Source: Mayamaea pseudoterrestris
Lineage: Eukaryota > Bacillariophyta > Bacillariophyceae > Sellaphorales > Sellaphoraceae
NCBI GenBank assembly: GCA_027923505.1
Contig: BROI01000002.1
Coordinates: 2,542,001-2,606,000 of the forward strand
Length of the DNA: 64,000 bases
Direction of reading: 5' to 3'
Made by a program: the position numbers and the translations under genes. Shown here one piece after another: positions 23,901 through 32,427 of this stretch (position 1 is its first letter; the number at the start of each line of letters is the position of its first letter). The notes under the pieces are model-generated. The model ran no database searches, was not told where the DNA came from, and saw only the letters and a list, made by a program, of their open reading frames with translations.

Positions 23901-24037
23901 TCAACGAGATCCAACTGCGCGAAAAGTACGTAAAGGAAAAGGAGGCACCGCGGTCGGAATCACTTGGCGGTAGTGTGATGAGCAGCGGCCTTGGCTTTAT
24001 GAGTTCCGGTTTGGGATTTTTTAAAGGGAAGAACTAG
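20927..24037 (+). CDS. COG1: Conserved oligomeric Golgi complex subunit 1
   Basis: One exon, 1036 residues. The N-terminal family signature is present: MTIDEMRQLHQRALSDAEAK, RYRELVGSSDEVIRMKERS and LRRVIQLRHDLSSLPRLIHRLL, matching the COG1/Vps51 helical N terminus. The rest is almost all helical, as expected of a CATCHR tethering subunit. COG1 sits in lobe A of the eight-subunit COG complex and helps tether vesicles in retrograde Golgi traffic. The first 45 residues are Pro/Ser/Gln-rich and probably disordered. The Ser-rich block near residues 962-970 and the Gly-rich end (VMSSGLGFMSSGLGFFKGKN contains a repeated MSSGLGF) are lineage-specific. The similarity fades over the C-terminal half, which is normal for this subunit. 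Confidence 0.85.
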   Translation: MQMHTPSSPPQRRGTVGFNPGSLPVPPLMMSSSSSLQQSQHRPTFAQNMAESMTIDEMRQLHQRALSDAEAKRTELQLVLASRYRELVGSSDEVIRMKERSQELHDLVHALPTLMEKLSKPLSMNELESKVAEEKDGNELSENAEQSICLRRVIQLRHDLSSLPRLIHRLLDKNNVHEASVQLIHLFNIIAGQSDAYPLANQLATIKPTAIPQPSSLDPSLRAQMKMVYLQMMTLPGKITRIAKRNLLRSASYGIDQSSTNDRMMTTAAARSAAALAAVNMLEHDHQTTIRATALLDIYFDSKAKLLVNILEKLSVRKDLDESLATNTSNTAIDADVVLSKIVLILQYDIVLHPHFIFCRKGFATLATLPTFETFVVQAKVSKFLAKMLPLVRSKAKSVLVNIAGTTAAALGQIRQSLYDKTDGAEVTKSLEWTDATRDLVSTRDVFQADTAAAMELQQRQFSLWSALFSATFSSLVNSLLSTVFGSVHSNVVAMLTASLANAPALASIQPHEAYRKTLQIAVHLDQALLKVSEDAHELLVHAEEREESERRLRQSLYVQTCEILGRLLHELRRMAVSKSANDADATKALIIGRLCFLLKFRLTALPKLLDAQSSPAALQHNLGMIAFVDLQSAFELADDDEDGVIRMAEALEAVDSAFSGTQFRGAEMLRETLLLDRDGSTAVDANDMEVSNTAPFNVTLHELTLLTARGLRHDSAGSASALGTVQAALDSIVAQCFSVWAKYATSDSATRFKTKMTEFVHEACTEPDMEWNRLHPISNVSHHLVGFVLDLASILNRTVCPSDSISPVPSTEYAVSLGVTVENNRIPRVMDTVRFALIHQGVFFVSLVLNQSLISSATAKPTFMNIGTLASKQLNIDLEFLKACFVERMHWERGMETQSKELSTAIDKILTHCRQIAEISSEQVGELVQGVLTGLDAWLASLLGESMAPSLSAIAATDFGFSSSSSSPIFPMPLVSSVRFNVLPVQADRSLNEIQLREKYVKEKEAPRSESLGGSVMSSGLGFMSSGLGFFKGKN

Positions 24038-24244
24038 CTGAATCTAATTGATTAAATTGCTTATTGTTGAATGTTTATTAAGAAGTGGTAATAGCGCAAA
24101 AAACAAAAGTTGGCGAACTAGGCATTGAGTAACGCTAGGACTATCAATTGCCTCGCTGCAGCCCATTCTGGAAATTGCATCTGGCCAAACCGGTAGATCC
24201 CGAGCTCATTACACCTATAATAAATTGTCCAAGACTCTCTACAA

Positions 24245-25172
24245 ATGGGTTGCGCAAGCTCCACTGAAGTGAGTGCAATTGACGATTTATATCTGGCGTC
24301 TGACTTGGCATGGAAGTTGAGGCGAGACTTGCACCTTGCACAGCTACCAACTACCAAGCGAGGAGCCTGATAGCGCGAGCGACTGGTTCCGTATCGGTGG
24401 CCTTTGTACGTCCAACCACTCATTCCTTTACACTTTCTCAATTTCAGGTTACAACGGATCCCCACACGGGCCAGCAAAAGACGAAGAAACGTCTCGGTGG
24501 CGCTTATCCGGGTCAGCGAATTCCACAGCACAGCCCATATGTTCCGCCTGCTTCTGCTTTTAACAACAACCAAGCCGTGGCGCATTTCGTGGCGTATGGT
24601 GGCGGTAATGCATTGACGCTTGTTCAGAGCGATGGAAATGCGGCTCCGCAAGTGGGAAAGTATCAGCCAGAGTATATTCAAGGTACGTTTCGTGTGACTT
24701 TTCCATTATTCGGATTTGCACGCTACGGAGTTGCAAGTCATCCCTGCAAGCTTGTTTATTAACCCTCTGTATTGCAATCACTTTTACCATGTGCCATGCA
24801 GTGACGCTTCCGGACGGAGTCATTGCGGGTCAGACAATTCATGTTCAGGCACCCGACGGAAGACTCAACGCCATCATTGTACCTCCTGGAATGGGTGCTG
24901 GATCAACCTTTACGGTGGAGTTTGCACCGCCTGAAGCAGCTGCCGGTAGTTCCTCCTCCGCTCCCTACGTTTCGTCGCCGGGACAGTCCAAATACTCTGA
25001 GCCTGCTGCTTCGACGCAGGGACCTTCAGCGGTTCCACCGCCATCGACTGGAGCTGACGATGGCTTTGCCTCTGGCTTTGGCAATGCCAGCCATCGGCCG
25101 CCCACCGCGAACGCCGTACCGTCGAACCATATGCAAAACAACTATCCGACAACATCGGCGACCTTGTATTAA
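24245..25172 (+). CDS. Small N-myristoylation-type protein with a VPPG/GxxF repeat domain
   Basis: Three exons: 24245-24268 (only eight codons), 24448-24682 and 24802-25172, giving 209 residues. Exon 1 encodes MGCASSTE: Gly2 plus Cys3 and a small residue at position 6 fit an N-myristoylation and palmitoylation site, so membrane anchoring is expected. The middle is Gly/Gln/Asn-rich. The domain VTLPDGVIAGQTIHVQAPDG followed by IIVPPGMGAGSTFTVEF resembles a small beta motif that recurs in stramenopile proteins (PxGVxxGxxIxVxxPDGR...VPPGxxxGxxF). The C terminus is Ser/Pro-rich and probably disordered. Both introns have good GT-AG ends and restore one frame. No enzymatic motif is seen and the function is unknown. 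Confidence 0.72.
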
Positions 25173-25710
25173 GTCGTATGACTTGCAAACATTCGTGCGG
25201 TGTGGCTGTTGAGAGGTGAGGGAATACTGTAATTGCATCGAAAGTCAACAGGCGACAACATTAGGTGACACGTATTAAGCTGCTTTAGTTATTATCGCCT
25301 TTTTCATAAACGTTCGAATAGAAGACGGGCGGGATCTACTGCAGCGGTGGTAATCTTGATGACGAAGCAAACATAAACTAATACGGTACTGTTCTGGCCC
25401 GAGGTACGGGTTCCGGTAGTATTAGGTATAGGGTTTTCGCTTCGTCCGCGCGGGTTCATCGCGAGCGCCACCTCGTCACCGCATATCTTGCGCTTGCCTT
25501 GGCCATCCTTGCTTCTCCTTCATCCTGCAAGCTACAAGTGTTTTTTGTGTCGGCAGTAGCCAACTTTGCTGCTGGTTGCTCCAATAAATTGCTGACTCTT
25601 CCTGTGAAGTTGCTGTGGTCTTTCTCGCGGCGCTTTATCTGTTTTTTTCCCGTTCCGCTAGTGGTATTTTGCGTTCGCTGACGTGAACGCTCATTATTTG
25701 TACACCGACA
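25173..25710. other. Intergenic region / leader of exportin-7
   Basis: These 538 bases separate two plus-strand genes. A short open frame (25499-25681) codes for a hydrophobic, Cys/Phe-rich peptide with no family resemblance and is not supported. Pyrimidine-rich tracts near 25500-25670 suggest a transcribed leader. CCGGTAGTAT at about 25413 is a degenerate version of the intergenic ACCGGT motif. Confidence 0.35.
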
Positions 25711-28700
25711 ATGGACGCCTCGCAACTTGCTCAAGTAGAGGCCCTATGTGAAGCGCTTTACACAGGAGTCCCGGCCAATATTGATGGAGCGGCAATTTCT
25801 AGAAACGAAGCGCAGCAGCGACTCTTGTCGCTTCAATCGAGCGCGGAATATATTCCGCAGTGCCAGTACATTTTAGATCAATCGCAGTCTCAGTACGCAC
25901 GACTTGTCGCGTCGAACAGTCTCATTGAGCTCATTACAATACACTGGAATTCGTTTACTGTTCCGCAACGAATTGATATTCGCAATTACGTCTTGGGTTA
26001 CCTTGCGAACAAAGGCCCGACGTTGCAGGACTTTCTCGTGCTGTCGCTCATTAAATTGGTGTGCCGCATCACAAAGCTCGGCTGGTTTGATGATTCCGCG
26101 CATCGCGATTTAGTTGACGAAGTCACCAAGTTTCTTCAAGCAACTGTCGATCACTGTATATTGGGACTCAAGATATTGAATCAATTAGTGGACGAGCTCA
26201 ATATTCCAACTACGGGACGGACGCTTACGCAGCATCGCAAGACGAGCGTCTCTTTCAGGGATGTAAGTCTCTTAAAGGTTTTTCAAATGGGTCTTACTAC
26301 GGCAAAGCAGCTGCAGACGGGAAGCATTGGTGAGTGAATGTATATGCTACTTTAAACTTATGCAACATGTGACGATCAGTCGTTGGTCATTACTAATATT
26401 GAATCTCACTTTCTCCCTTATTTCCATGCTTCTCAGTCGCCAATCCTCGACAACAGGTTTTGCTTGGAGAGCAGGCGCTATCTTTGTGCGTGCGGTGCTT
26501 GAATTTTGATTTCATCGGTACAAATCCGGATGAATCCACAGAGGACGTTGGGACGATTCAAGCCCCAACGTCGTGGCGCCCACTGCTCTCGGACCCAGCC
26601 ACTACCGATCTGTTCTTTGGCTTTTACGCCAACACGGAACCTCCACAGTCATCAAAGGCCATGGAGGCCATTATTTTGCTCTCGTCGGTCCGACGATCAC
26701 TATTCCCTACCGATAAGGATCGTGCGGCTTTTCTTGGGCGACTGATTGTTGGTATTCGCGAAATGTTGTCTAATCGTACGGGCCTTCAACATCAGGATAA
26801 TTATCATCAGTTTTGTCGACTGCTTGGACGCCTCAAAGCCAACTACCAGCTGTCGGAGCTTGTCAAGGCTGAGGGGTATCTGGAATGGCTTGAGCTTGCG
26901 GCATCGTTTACTGTTCAGTCTGTTCAAAACTGGCAGTATAGTACCAACTCGATCCATTACTTGTTGGCGCTTTGGGCGCGTCTTGTAGCCGCTGTTCCCT
27001 ACGTCCGACCCGAGACTGGCGCCCAGGGCCATGTGCCGCATTTGGAGAAGCAAGTTCTGCTTGTGATTGAGACGTACATAGACAGTATGCTGGCATCGGT
27101 CGAGACGGTGCTTCGGAGTGATGGAGCTTTAGACGATCCATTAGACGACGAAGGATCATTGAAGGAGCAATTGGATCGGTTGCCAGTTATTTGCAGATTT
27201 CAGTATGGGGCAGTAGCGAACATGTTACTCAACAAGTTTGATCCGTTGATGAATCAATATCGTGAAGCTGTCAGTACACTCGGTTTAAACCCGACGAGTG
27301 CGGCTCCTCCAGAAATGCAGCATCGAGTCGCCGCTATCGAAGCTCAGCTGACTTGGCTCACATACATGATTGGCGCCATTGTTGGCGGGCATTCGTGGTC
27401 GTCGGCGCAAATTGCAGAAGGGGAAGAAACGATTGATGCCAGCCTCAGTCGACGCGTGCTGCAATTGTCCCAAGGCATGGACTATCGGCTAACCACGTCC
27501 AACGGAGCGGGTCGATCAGATGTTCGGCTCGAGCAAGCGATGCTTTACTACTTCCAGAATTTTCGCCGCGTCTACATGTTCATGTGGGACCAAATGTCGA
27601 GTAGCACTTCGTCCATTGGTGACGACGCCATAAGTGTTGCCGGAATGATGGCATCCAAGCTCGATTCTGCCGGAGCGACCAATAAGCAAAAAATGTATCA
27701 ACGCATGTTCGAGCATCTAGGAATGGGAGACCACACTGCAGTTGCAAATCTCATTGTGACGAAGATGGGAAACAATTTGAAGTATTGGCCCGAAGATCAG
27801 GACTTGGTAGGAAAGACCCTCGAGTTGCTCCACGACATGGCTCAAGGTTACAGTAGCTCTAAGCTTTTGCTGACGCTCGAAACTGTTCGATTCTTAGCGC
27901 GAAATCACACGGAAGAGCATTTCCCCTTCCTCACCATTCCTGCCAACACGCGCCACCGGACGACGTTTCATGCCACTTTAACCCGTCTTTTATTGTCGCC
28001 GAACGGCGAGGAGAAGCTTGGGTTGACGTTCGAGCAGTTCCTCGAGCCCATTGTCTCAAAGCTGAACCAGCTAGGAGCGCTCTCGCAGGTGGAGCTGCGA
28101 CAAGAGGCCTGCCGTCGACCATTGATTGGCGTCTTCCGTGACCTTCGTGGCATTGCAGCAAGCTTGCACAACCGGAAAACATACAGTGCACTGTTCGACA
28201 TTTTACATCCTCATTACTTACCTCTACTGGCGAAGGTTGCGAACACATGGCACGATCAAACGGATGTAATCATCAGCTTGCTGCGTTTCCTGCACGAATT
28301 TTGCCACAACAAGGCGAACCGTGTAAACTTTGATCAAAGCAGCCCAAACGGTATTTTGCTGTTTCGTTGTATGAGCGATGTGGTTTGTGCTTATGGCACG
28401 CAGCTGCTCTCGGTCCCACCGCCGTCGTTGAACGATCCGGAAATCTACAAGAAACGATATAAAGGACTTTCACTTTCTTTGAACGTGCTTAATTCCGCGC
28501 TCGGTGGAAATTACGTTTGCTTTGGCGTGTTTGAGCTGTATAACGATCGCGCACTTGACAGCGCATTGGATATTGCCCTTCGCATGGCCTTGACGGTTCC
28601 ATTGGACGACTTGAACGCATACCCTAAAGTTAGCAAAGCGTATTACAGTTTCATTGAGATTTTGTTCCGCAACCACCGAAAGACGGCTTTTGCGTTGGAC

Positions 28701-29258
28701 ACGAATGTATTCATGCAAATAATGGCAACGGTTCATGATGGTCTTCAGTCTAACGATGCGACAATCAGTGCCTTCTGCGCGAACACTATTGATCACATGG
28801 CGTCGTTTTATTTTACGAATTTAGGGAAGGACAAGCCCGAAATGATTAGTTTGGCGACGGTACGTCTCGACCCGGACGTGGACGTATCAGTAAAAGCTGA
28901 TTTTTTATATTCTCACACATTCGTTTTCCGCTTGAATTAGCATCTTGCGGCGCAACCAAATCTGTTTTCTAGTCTAACCGCAACGCTATTCAACCTCCTG
29001 CTTTATGGTCCTCCACAAAACCATTGGGCTGTCATGCGACCGATGCTCAGTCTTATGCTTGCGAGTGAGACCAGTTTTTCCCAGTACAAGGAACATTTAC
29101 TAGTATCACAATCGCCGGAGAATCAAGCGAAGTTGAACGACGCTTTAAACAAGCTCCTTGCGGATGTGAGCCGCAGCTTGGACAATGCGAACCGCGATCG
29201 GTTTACTCAGAAGCTGACTGCCTTTCGGGTCGCAGTCAGAGGTTTTTTAACGCTCTGA
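25711..29258 (+). CDS. XPO7: Exportin-7 (RanBP16-type karyopherin)
   Basis: Three exons (25711-26329, 26437-28859, 28941-29258) give 1119 residues; human XPO7 has 1087. The N terminus is diagnostic: MDASQLAQVEALCEALYTG, YARLVASNSLIELI, PQRIDIRNYVLGYLA, LVCRITKLGWFDD and HCILGLKILNQLVDELN, then LTQHRKTSVSFRD. After the first intron, LLGEQALSLCVRCLNFDFIG continues the HEAT-repeat array to the end. Exportin-7 is a Ran-dependent nuclear transport receptor with a broad cargo range. The last exon (FSSLTATLFNLLLYG through FRVAVRGFLTL) completes the C-terminal repeats. The 538-base leader region upstream is unusually long for this window. Confidence 0.93.
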
Positions 29259-29467
29259 GGCATTATTACGATGCGCGGAAAGTGGGCAACAGAGCTGTTG
29301 TGGAGTTTGTCACCATGTTGGGAGGCCAATAATACTTAGAATGCACAAAGCGTAAAATAAAAGCGTACTCGTTCAACTACGCCAATAAGAAGCAATTGTT
29401 TACAGGTAGTAGGTCCTCAGTGATGAGACTAGATGCACACGATCGAACCACACCACCTTCTGTATGG

Positions 29468-30568
29468 TTAAATCTCGTCATCGTGCAGCATTTGGGAAAT
29501 TACAGACCTGCATGACTCATAGGCTGTCATGGTCACGGTTGTAGCTGGGGCAAAATGCAGAACGCGAGCTAAGGCGCCCCGAAATAGTCCTCGGATGCCT
29601 CCCTGCCGAAAGGCTTGGCGTAGGCAGTCAAAAACTCCTCGGTACGCAGGACTCGCGTTGGTTTGTAACTGTTGCTGGCTCCGCGAAACTTGTAGACGTA
29701 GCTTGGCAAGATCCAAAGGCGACGTTACCCAAGACGCTGCGGCACCCGCACCAGCACTACATATCAGTGTAGATTGAAAGCTTAGATCCGCCGTCGGCAA
29801 CGTCGCATGTAAAGCATCGTGCTCCCACGAAAGCACTCCGTGCGCTTCGTATTCCCTCGCCAGCATCTTGCATCTCTCGTAAAAGACAAAGTATAGTGCC
29901 GAGAACGGTCCAAAAGACATGAGAGTGGCAGCATAGCCTCGATACAATCCTCGCAATCCTTCGGTCTGCGAAATCTGCTTCATAGCGTCAACAGTATTCT
30001 TGTAGTACACATTTCCTTGTTGATGGAGCCGCTGCTGCACTTGCATTCGTTCCTTTATGACATCGACGGGTACATAGACAACGCATGCGATAGTTTCGGC
30101 CAGCATTCCACTCGCCAAATGCACCGCCCAGTCGGGCAGGCCTACCATATCATCACTTTGCGATGCTCGCGCACAGAGCAATCGTTCCTTGGCAATCTCG
30201 TAAGTGCTCAGATACAGGACTGTTCCGGGTGTTCCTAGCGTGACTACGACACCAAATCCTCGGTACCATCCTCGAATACCTTCCTGGAGGAAAGTTGTCC
30301 GTAGAACTTGAAAAGTGCCAGTGTATTGTGAGGGAGTTCCTCCAACTTTTGGCGACGAAGAAGCCTGGAGTTTTGCTTTTCCAGTGTCGAGAGGGTGCGT
30401 CAAGCAGCGACCAATGATTCCGGCAGCAGCAGAGCCCAATCCATTTGATAACAGAGTTTTTGAATTAAGTGACAATTCAGTGGTCATACTTTGCATGGAT
30501 GAATGAGCTCTGCGACAGTCATGGTCGCGCTCATTGGCATCGTGGTGCGTCATCGCATCGGTACTCAT
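29468..30568 (-). CDS. Mitochondrial carrier family (SLC25) protein
   Basis: One exon, 366 residues. The three-fold carrier repeat is complete. The Px[DE]xx[KR] signatures are HPLDTGKAKLQ, VPVDVIKERMQVQ and SPLDLAKLRLQV, each followed about 30 residues later by a GxxGxYRG-type loop (GIRGWYRGFG, GLRGLYRGYA, GIRGLFRGAL). Six transmembrane helices are expected. The insert between repeats 2 and 3 (REYEAHGVLSWEHDALHATL) is longer than usual. The 35-residue N terminus is polar and His/Asp-rich. The substrate is not clear: the VPVDVIKER wording occurs in several metal-, cofactor- or SAM-related carrier groups. It shares a 76-base divergent promoter with the next gene. Confidence 0.9.
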   Translation of the reverse strand: MSTDAMTHHDANERDHDCRRAHSSMQSMTTELSLNSKTLLSNGLGSAAAGIIGRCLTHPLDTGKAKLQASSSPKVGGTPSQYTGTFQVLRTTFLQEGIRGWYRGFGVVVTLGTPGTVLYLSTYEIAKERLLCARASQSDDMVGLPDWAVHLASGMLAETIACVVYVPVDVIKERMQVQQRLHQQGNVYYKNTVDAMKQISQTEGLRGLYRGYAATLMSFGPFSALYFVFYERCKMLAREYEAHGVLSWEHDALHATLPTADLSFQSTLICSAGAGAAASWVTSPLDLAKLRLQVSRSQQQLQTNASPAYRGVFDCLRQAFRQGGIRGLFRGALARVLHFAPATTVTMTAYESCRSVISQMLHDDEI

Positions 30569-30644
30569 TTAAAACCGCTACGACTATACTTGACGCGTTC
30601 CAACCATCACACAATAAATCTTCTGCCCGCGACGCGACAACACC
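30569..30644. promoter_or_regulatory. Very short bidirectional promoter (76 bases)
   Basis: The start codons of the SLC25 carrier (-) and the methyltransferase-like gene (+) lie only 76 bases apart and point away from each other. The two genes must share control sequence or use promoters inside each other. An AATAAA-like CACAATAAATC string is at about 30610; no TATA box is obvious. Confidence 0.55.
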
Positions 30645-32378
30645 ATGGGCGATGAATGGGACGATCTTTTCGCAAAGGCAGAAGGTCTTTGTTCCCGAAC
30701 AACTGCAGAAGTTAAGAATTTGGACAAGCTAAACAAAAAGCGATCGTTCGAAAGTCGAGATAGCGAAGTCTACTCCTCGTACTTGGAGGAGCGATGGAAC
30801 GTCACACCATCGTGGCCATACTATTTAGAACTGAAAGGATCGATGAATACTCGCGTAAAGTGCAGCTGCTACAATGAAGATAAAGATAGTGTATGCAAAA
30901 CTTGTGGCCAGCCAACCTGGCGTCACTGGACTAAAGTTTCTGAAGTGGAGAAGATTAGCTCGACTGCCAACTTGGTATGCACATTACGCAACGTTCGCTG
31001 TGCGGCACTCCAAGCAGCAATCACCGTCGTTCAAAATAATACGGAAGACTTTATCTCTCAGAGATGTATATGGAAGAAACTGGGTCGCCAATGGAATCGA
31101 CATTCTTCTCAATACCGCGATCCAGACATTCACGAGAAATGTCAGGCTGTCACACGCAACCTATCCCTTTGGACGAACGCAGCTGCTGCTGCATTCGGAC
31201 AAAGTCATTCAAAATTTGAAGCATCGATAAGGCTTGCGCTAGCATGTGACGCTGTATACTACAAAGTCTATTACAATCAGCTGACGAGTGCAGTGAGCGA
31301 ACGGTCAAACGTGTCGTTGCTTGTGCCGCACCCTGTTAGTTACTTCGGCTTGATCGCATCACCCTCTGCAACTCAGAAGGAACGTTTGGTGTCGAGTGAT
31401 GAGATTGATGAGTCAATTCAGCAGTTTTGGGGCTTGGAAACGATAAACGACGAGGACAAGCACCCATTGCAGGTGATCCACAAGCACCGGCATTTCGAAA
31501 CGCGATTTCTCTTTCAGCAACTTCCATTCGACTTGCCGTCTCGAGAACGACGGCTCGAGCCACATGACGCCATGGCACCCGACCTTTTAATGGATTGGAG
31601 AGACAGTTGTCGAGACTTTATTTGCCATTTGTATGCGTATGCGACAGTACCGCCCCGAGCCATTCGCCGCATCGTACAGCTCGCGCGCAAGGAGTCAGGG
31701 AATCGTGGGATCCTAGAAATCGGAGCTGGCACTGGGTACTTGGCCAAGATGCTGCGTCGTAAAGGAGTTGCTGTGGAAGCCTTTGACATGTTGCCTACCT
31801 CGGCAGAGTTGAACTCTAGCTGGAACGAGTATCACGGCCAGACTCCGCCATTTAGCTCGATCCATCAGGGCGATGAGCGCGTCGTGTCCCGCCAAGAAAA
31901 GCCCATACGACAGATCTTGCTACTTTGCTATCCACCTCCCGAGTCAAAGTTTGCCTACGAGTGTCTCAACCGCTTCATTAATGGGGGTGGATCTTGTTTT
32001 GTGTTTATTGGCGAATATAGAGGACTGACGGGTTCTTCCTCCTTCGAACGGCTGCTGGTGAAGTCATTCCGTTTAATTGACCGCATTCCCTGCTACAATT
32101 GGGGATGCGACGCTTCCTATGTCACTATATGGGAAAGAAAAACCTTATCAGATACTGCAATTGAAAAATCTCTGCTGTTACCGTGCCTTCATTGTCATCG
32201 AAACGAATCGACGAGGCGTTCTCAGCTCGTACGATTTCTTAGCTATTGCAGTCCTTCTTGCTACAACAAAGGAGAAGATTGCCGAAGTATACATTTCAAA
32301 TTAGCGAGTGTTTATCTACCGGCGGCCTCGATTCTATTTGAAGATGCAGATCACATGGCAGCAGTGGGACAAGAGTAA
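30645..32378 (+). CDS. SAM-methyltransferase-like protein with two Cys-rich segments
   Basis: One exon, 577 residues. A class I SAM-binding motif, ILEIGAGTGYLAKMLRRKG, is at about residues 356-374, followed by AVEAFDMLPTSAELN and a QILLLCYPPP strand at the position of motif IV. An N-terminal Cys cluster (CSCYNEDKDSVCKTCG, about 76-91) looks like a small zinc-binding element. The C-terminal CLHCHRNES...YCSPSCYNKGEDC block resembles a degenerate MYND-type zinc finger. The region between (100-340) is helical and unlike any family I recognise. The LLCYPPP wording occurs in uncharacterised algal and oomycete methyltransferase-like proteins. Substrate and place in the cell are unknown; there is no signal peptide. 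It converges with the channel gene, 49 bases between stops. Confidence 0.68.
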   Translation: MGDEWDDLFAKAEGLCSRTTAEVKNLDKLNKKRSFESRDSEVYSSYLEERWNVTPSWPYYLELKGSMNTRVKCSCYNEDKDSVCKTCGQPTWRHWTKVSEVEKISSTANLVCTLRNVRCAALQAAITVVQNNTEDFISQRCIWKKLGRQWNRHSSQYRDPDIHEKCQAVTRNLSLWTNAAAAAFGQSHSKFEASIRLALACDAVYYKVYYNQLTSAVSERSNVSLLVPHPVSYFGLIASPSATQKERLVSSDEIDESIQQFWGLETINDEDKHPLQVIHKHRHFETRFLFQQLPFDLPSRERRLEPHDAMAPDLLMDWRDSCRDFICHLYAYATVPPRAIRRIVQLARKESGNRGILEIGAGTGYLAKMLRRKGVAVEAFDMLPTSAELNSSWNEYHGQTPPFSSIHQGDERVVSRQEKPIRQILLLCYPPPESKFAYECLNRFINGGGSCFVFIGEYRGLTGSSSFERLLVKSFRLIDRIPCYNWGCDASYVTIWERKTLSDTAIEKSLLLPCLHCHRNESTRRSQLVRFLSYCSPSCYNKGEDCRSIHFKLASVYLPAASILFEDADHMAAVGQE

Positions 32379-32427
32379 GACGATTCATTAATTACTCATG
32401 ACTACGGTACATGTCGCCAGTTAACAC

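Noticed and set aside
24118-24681. Minus-strand open frame of 187 codons
   Set aside because: It overlaps exons and an intron of the MGCASSTE gene antisense, is Arg/Cys-rich without motifs, and reads like a reverse shadow.
25499-25681. Short plus-strand open frame before exportin-7
   Set aside because: It codes for a 60-residue hydrophobic, Cys/Phe-rich peptide in a pyrimidine-rich leader, with no motif and no sign of selection that I can see.
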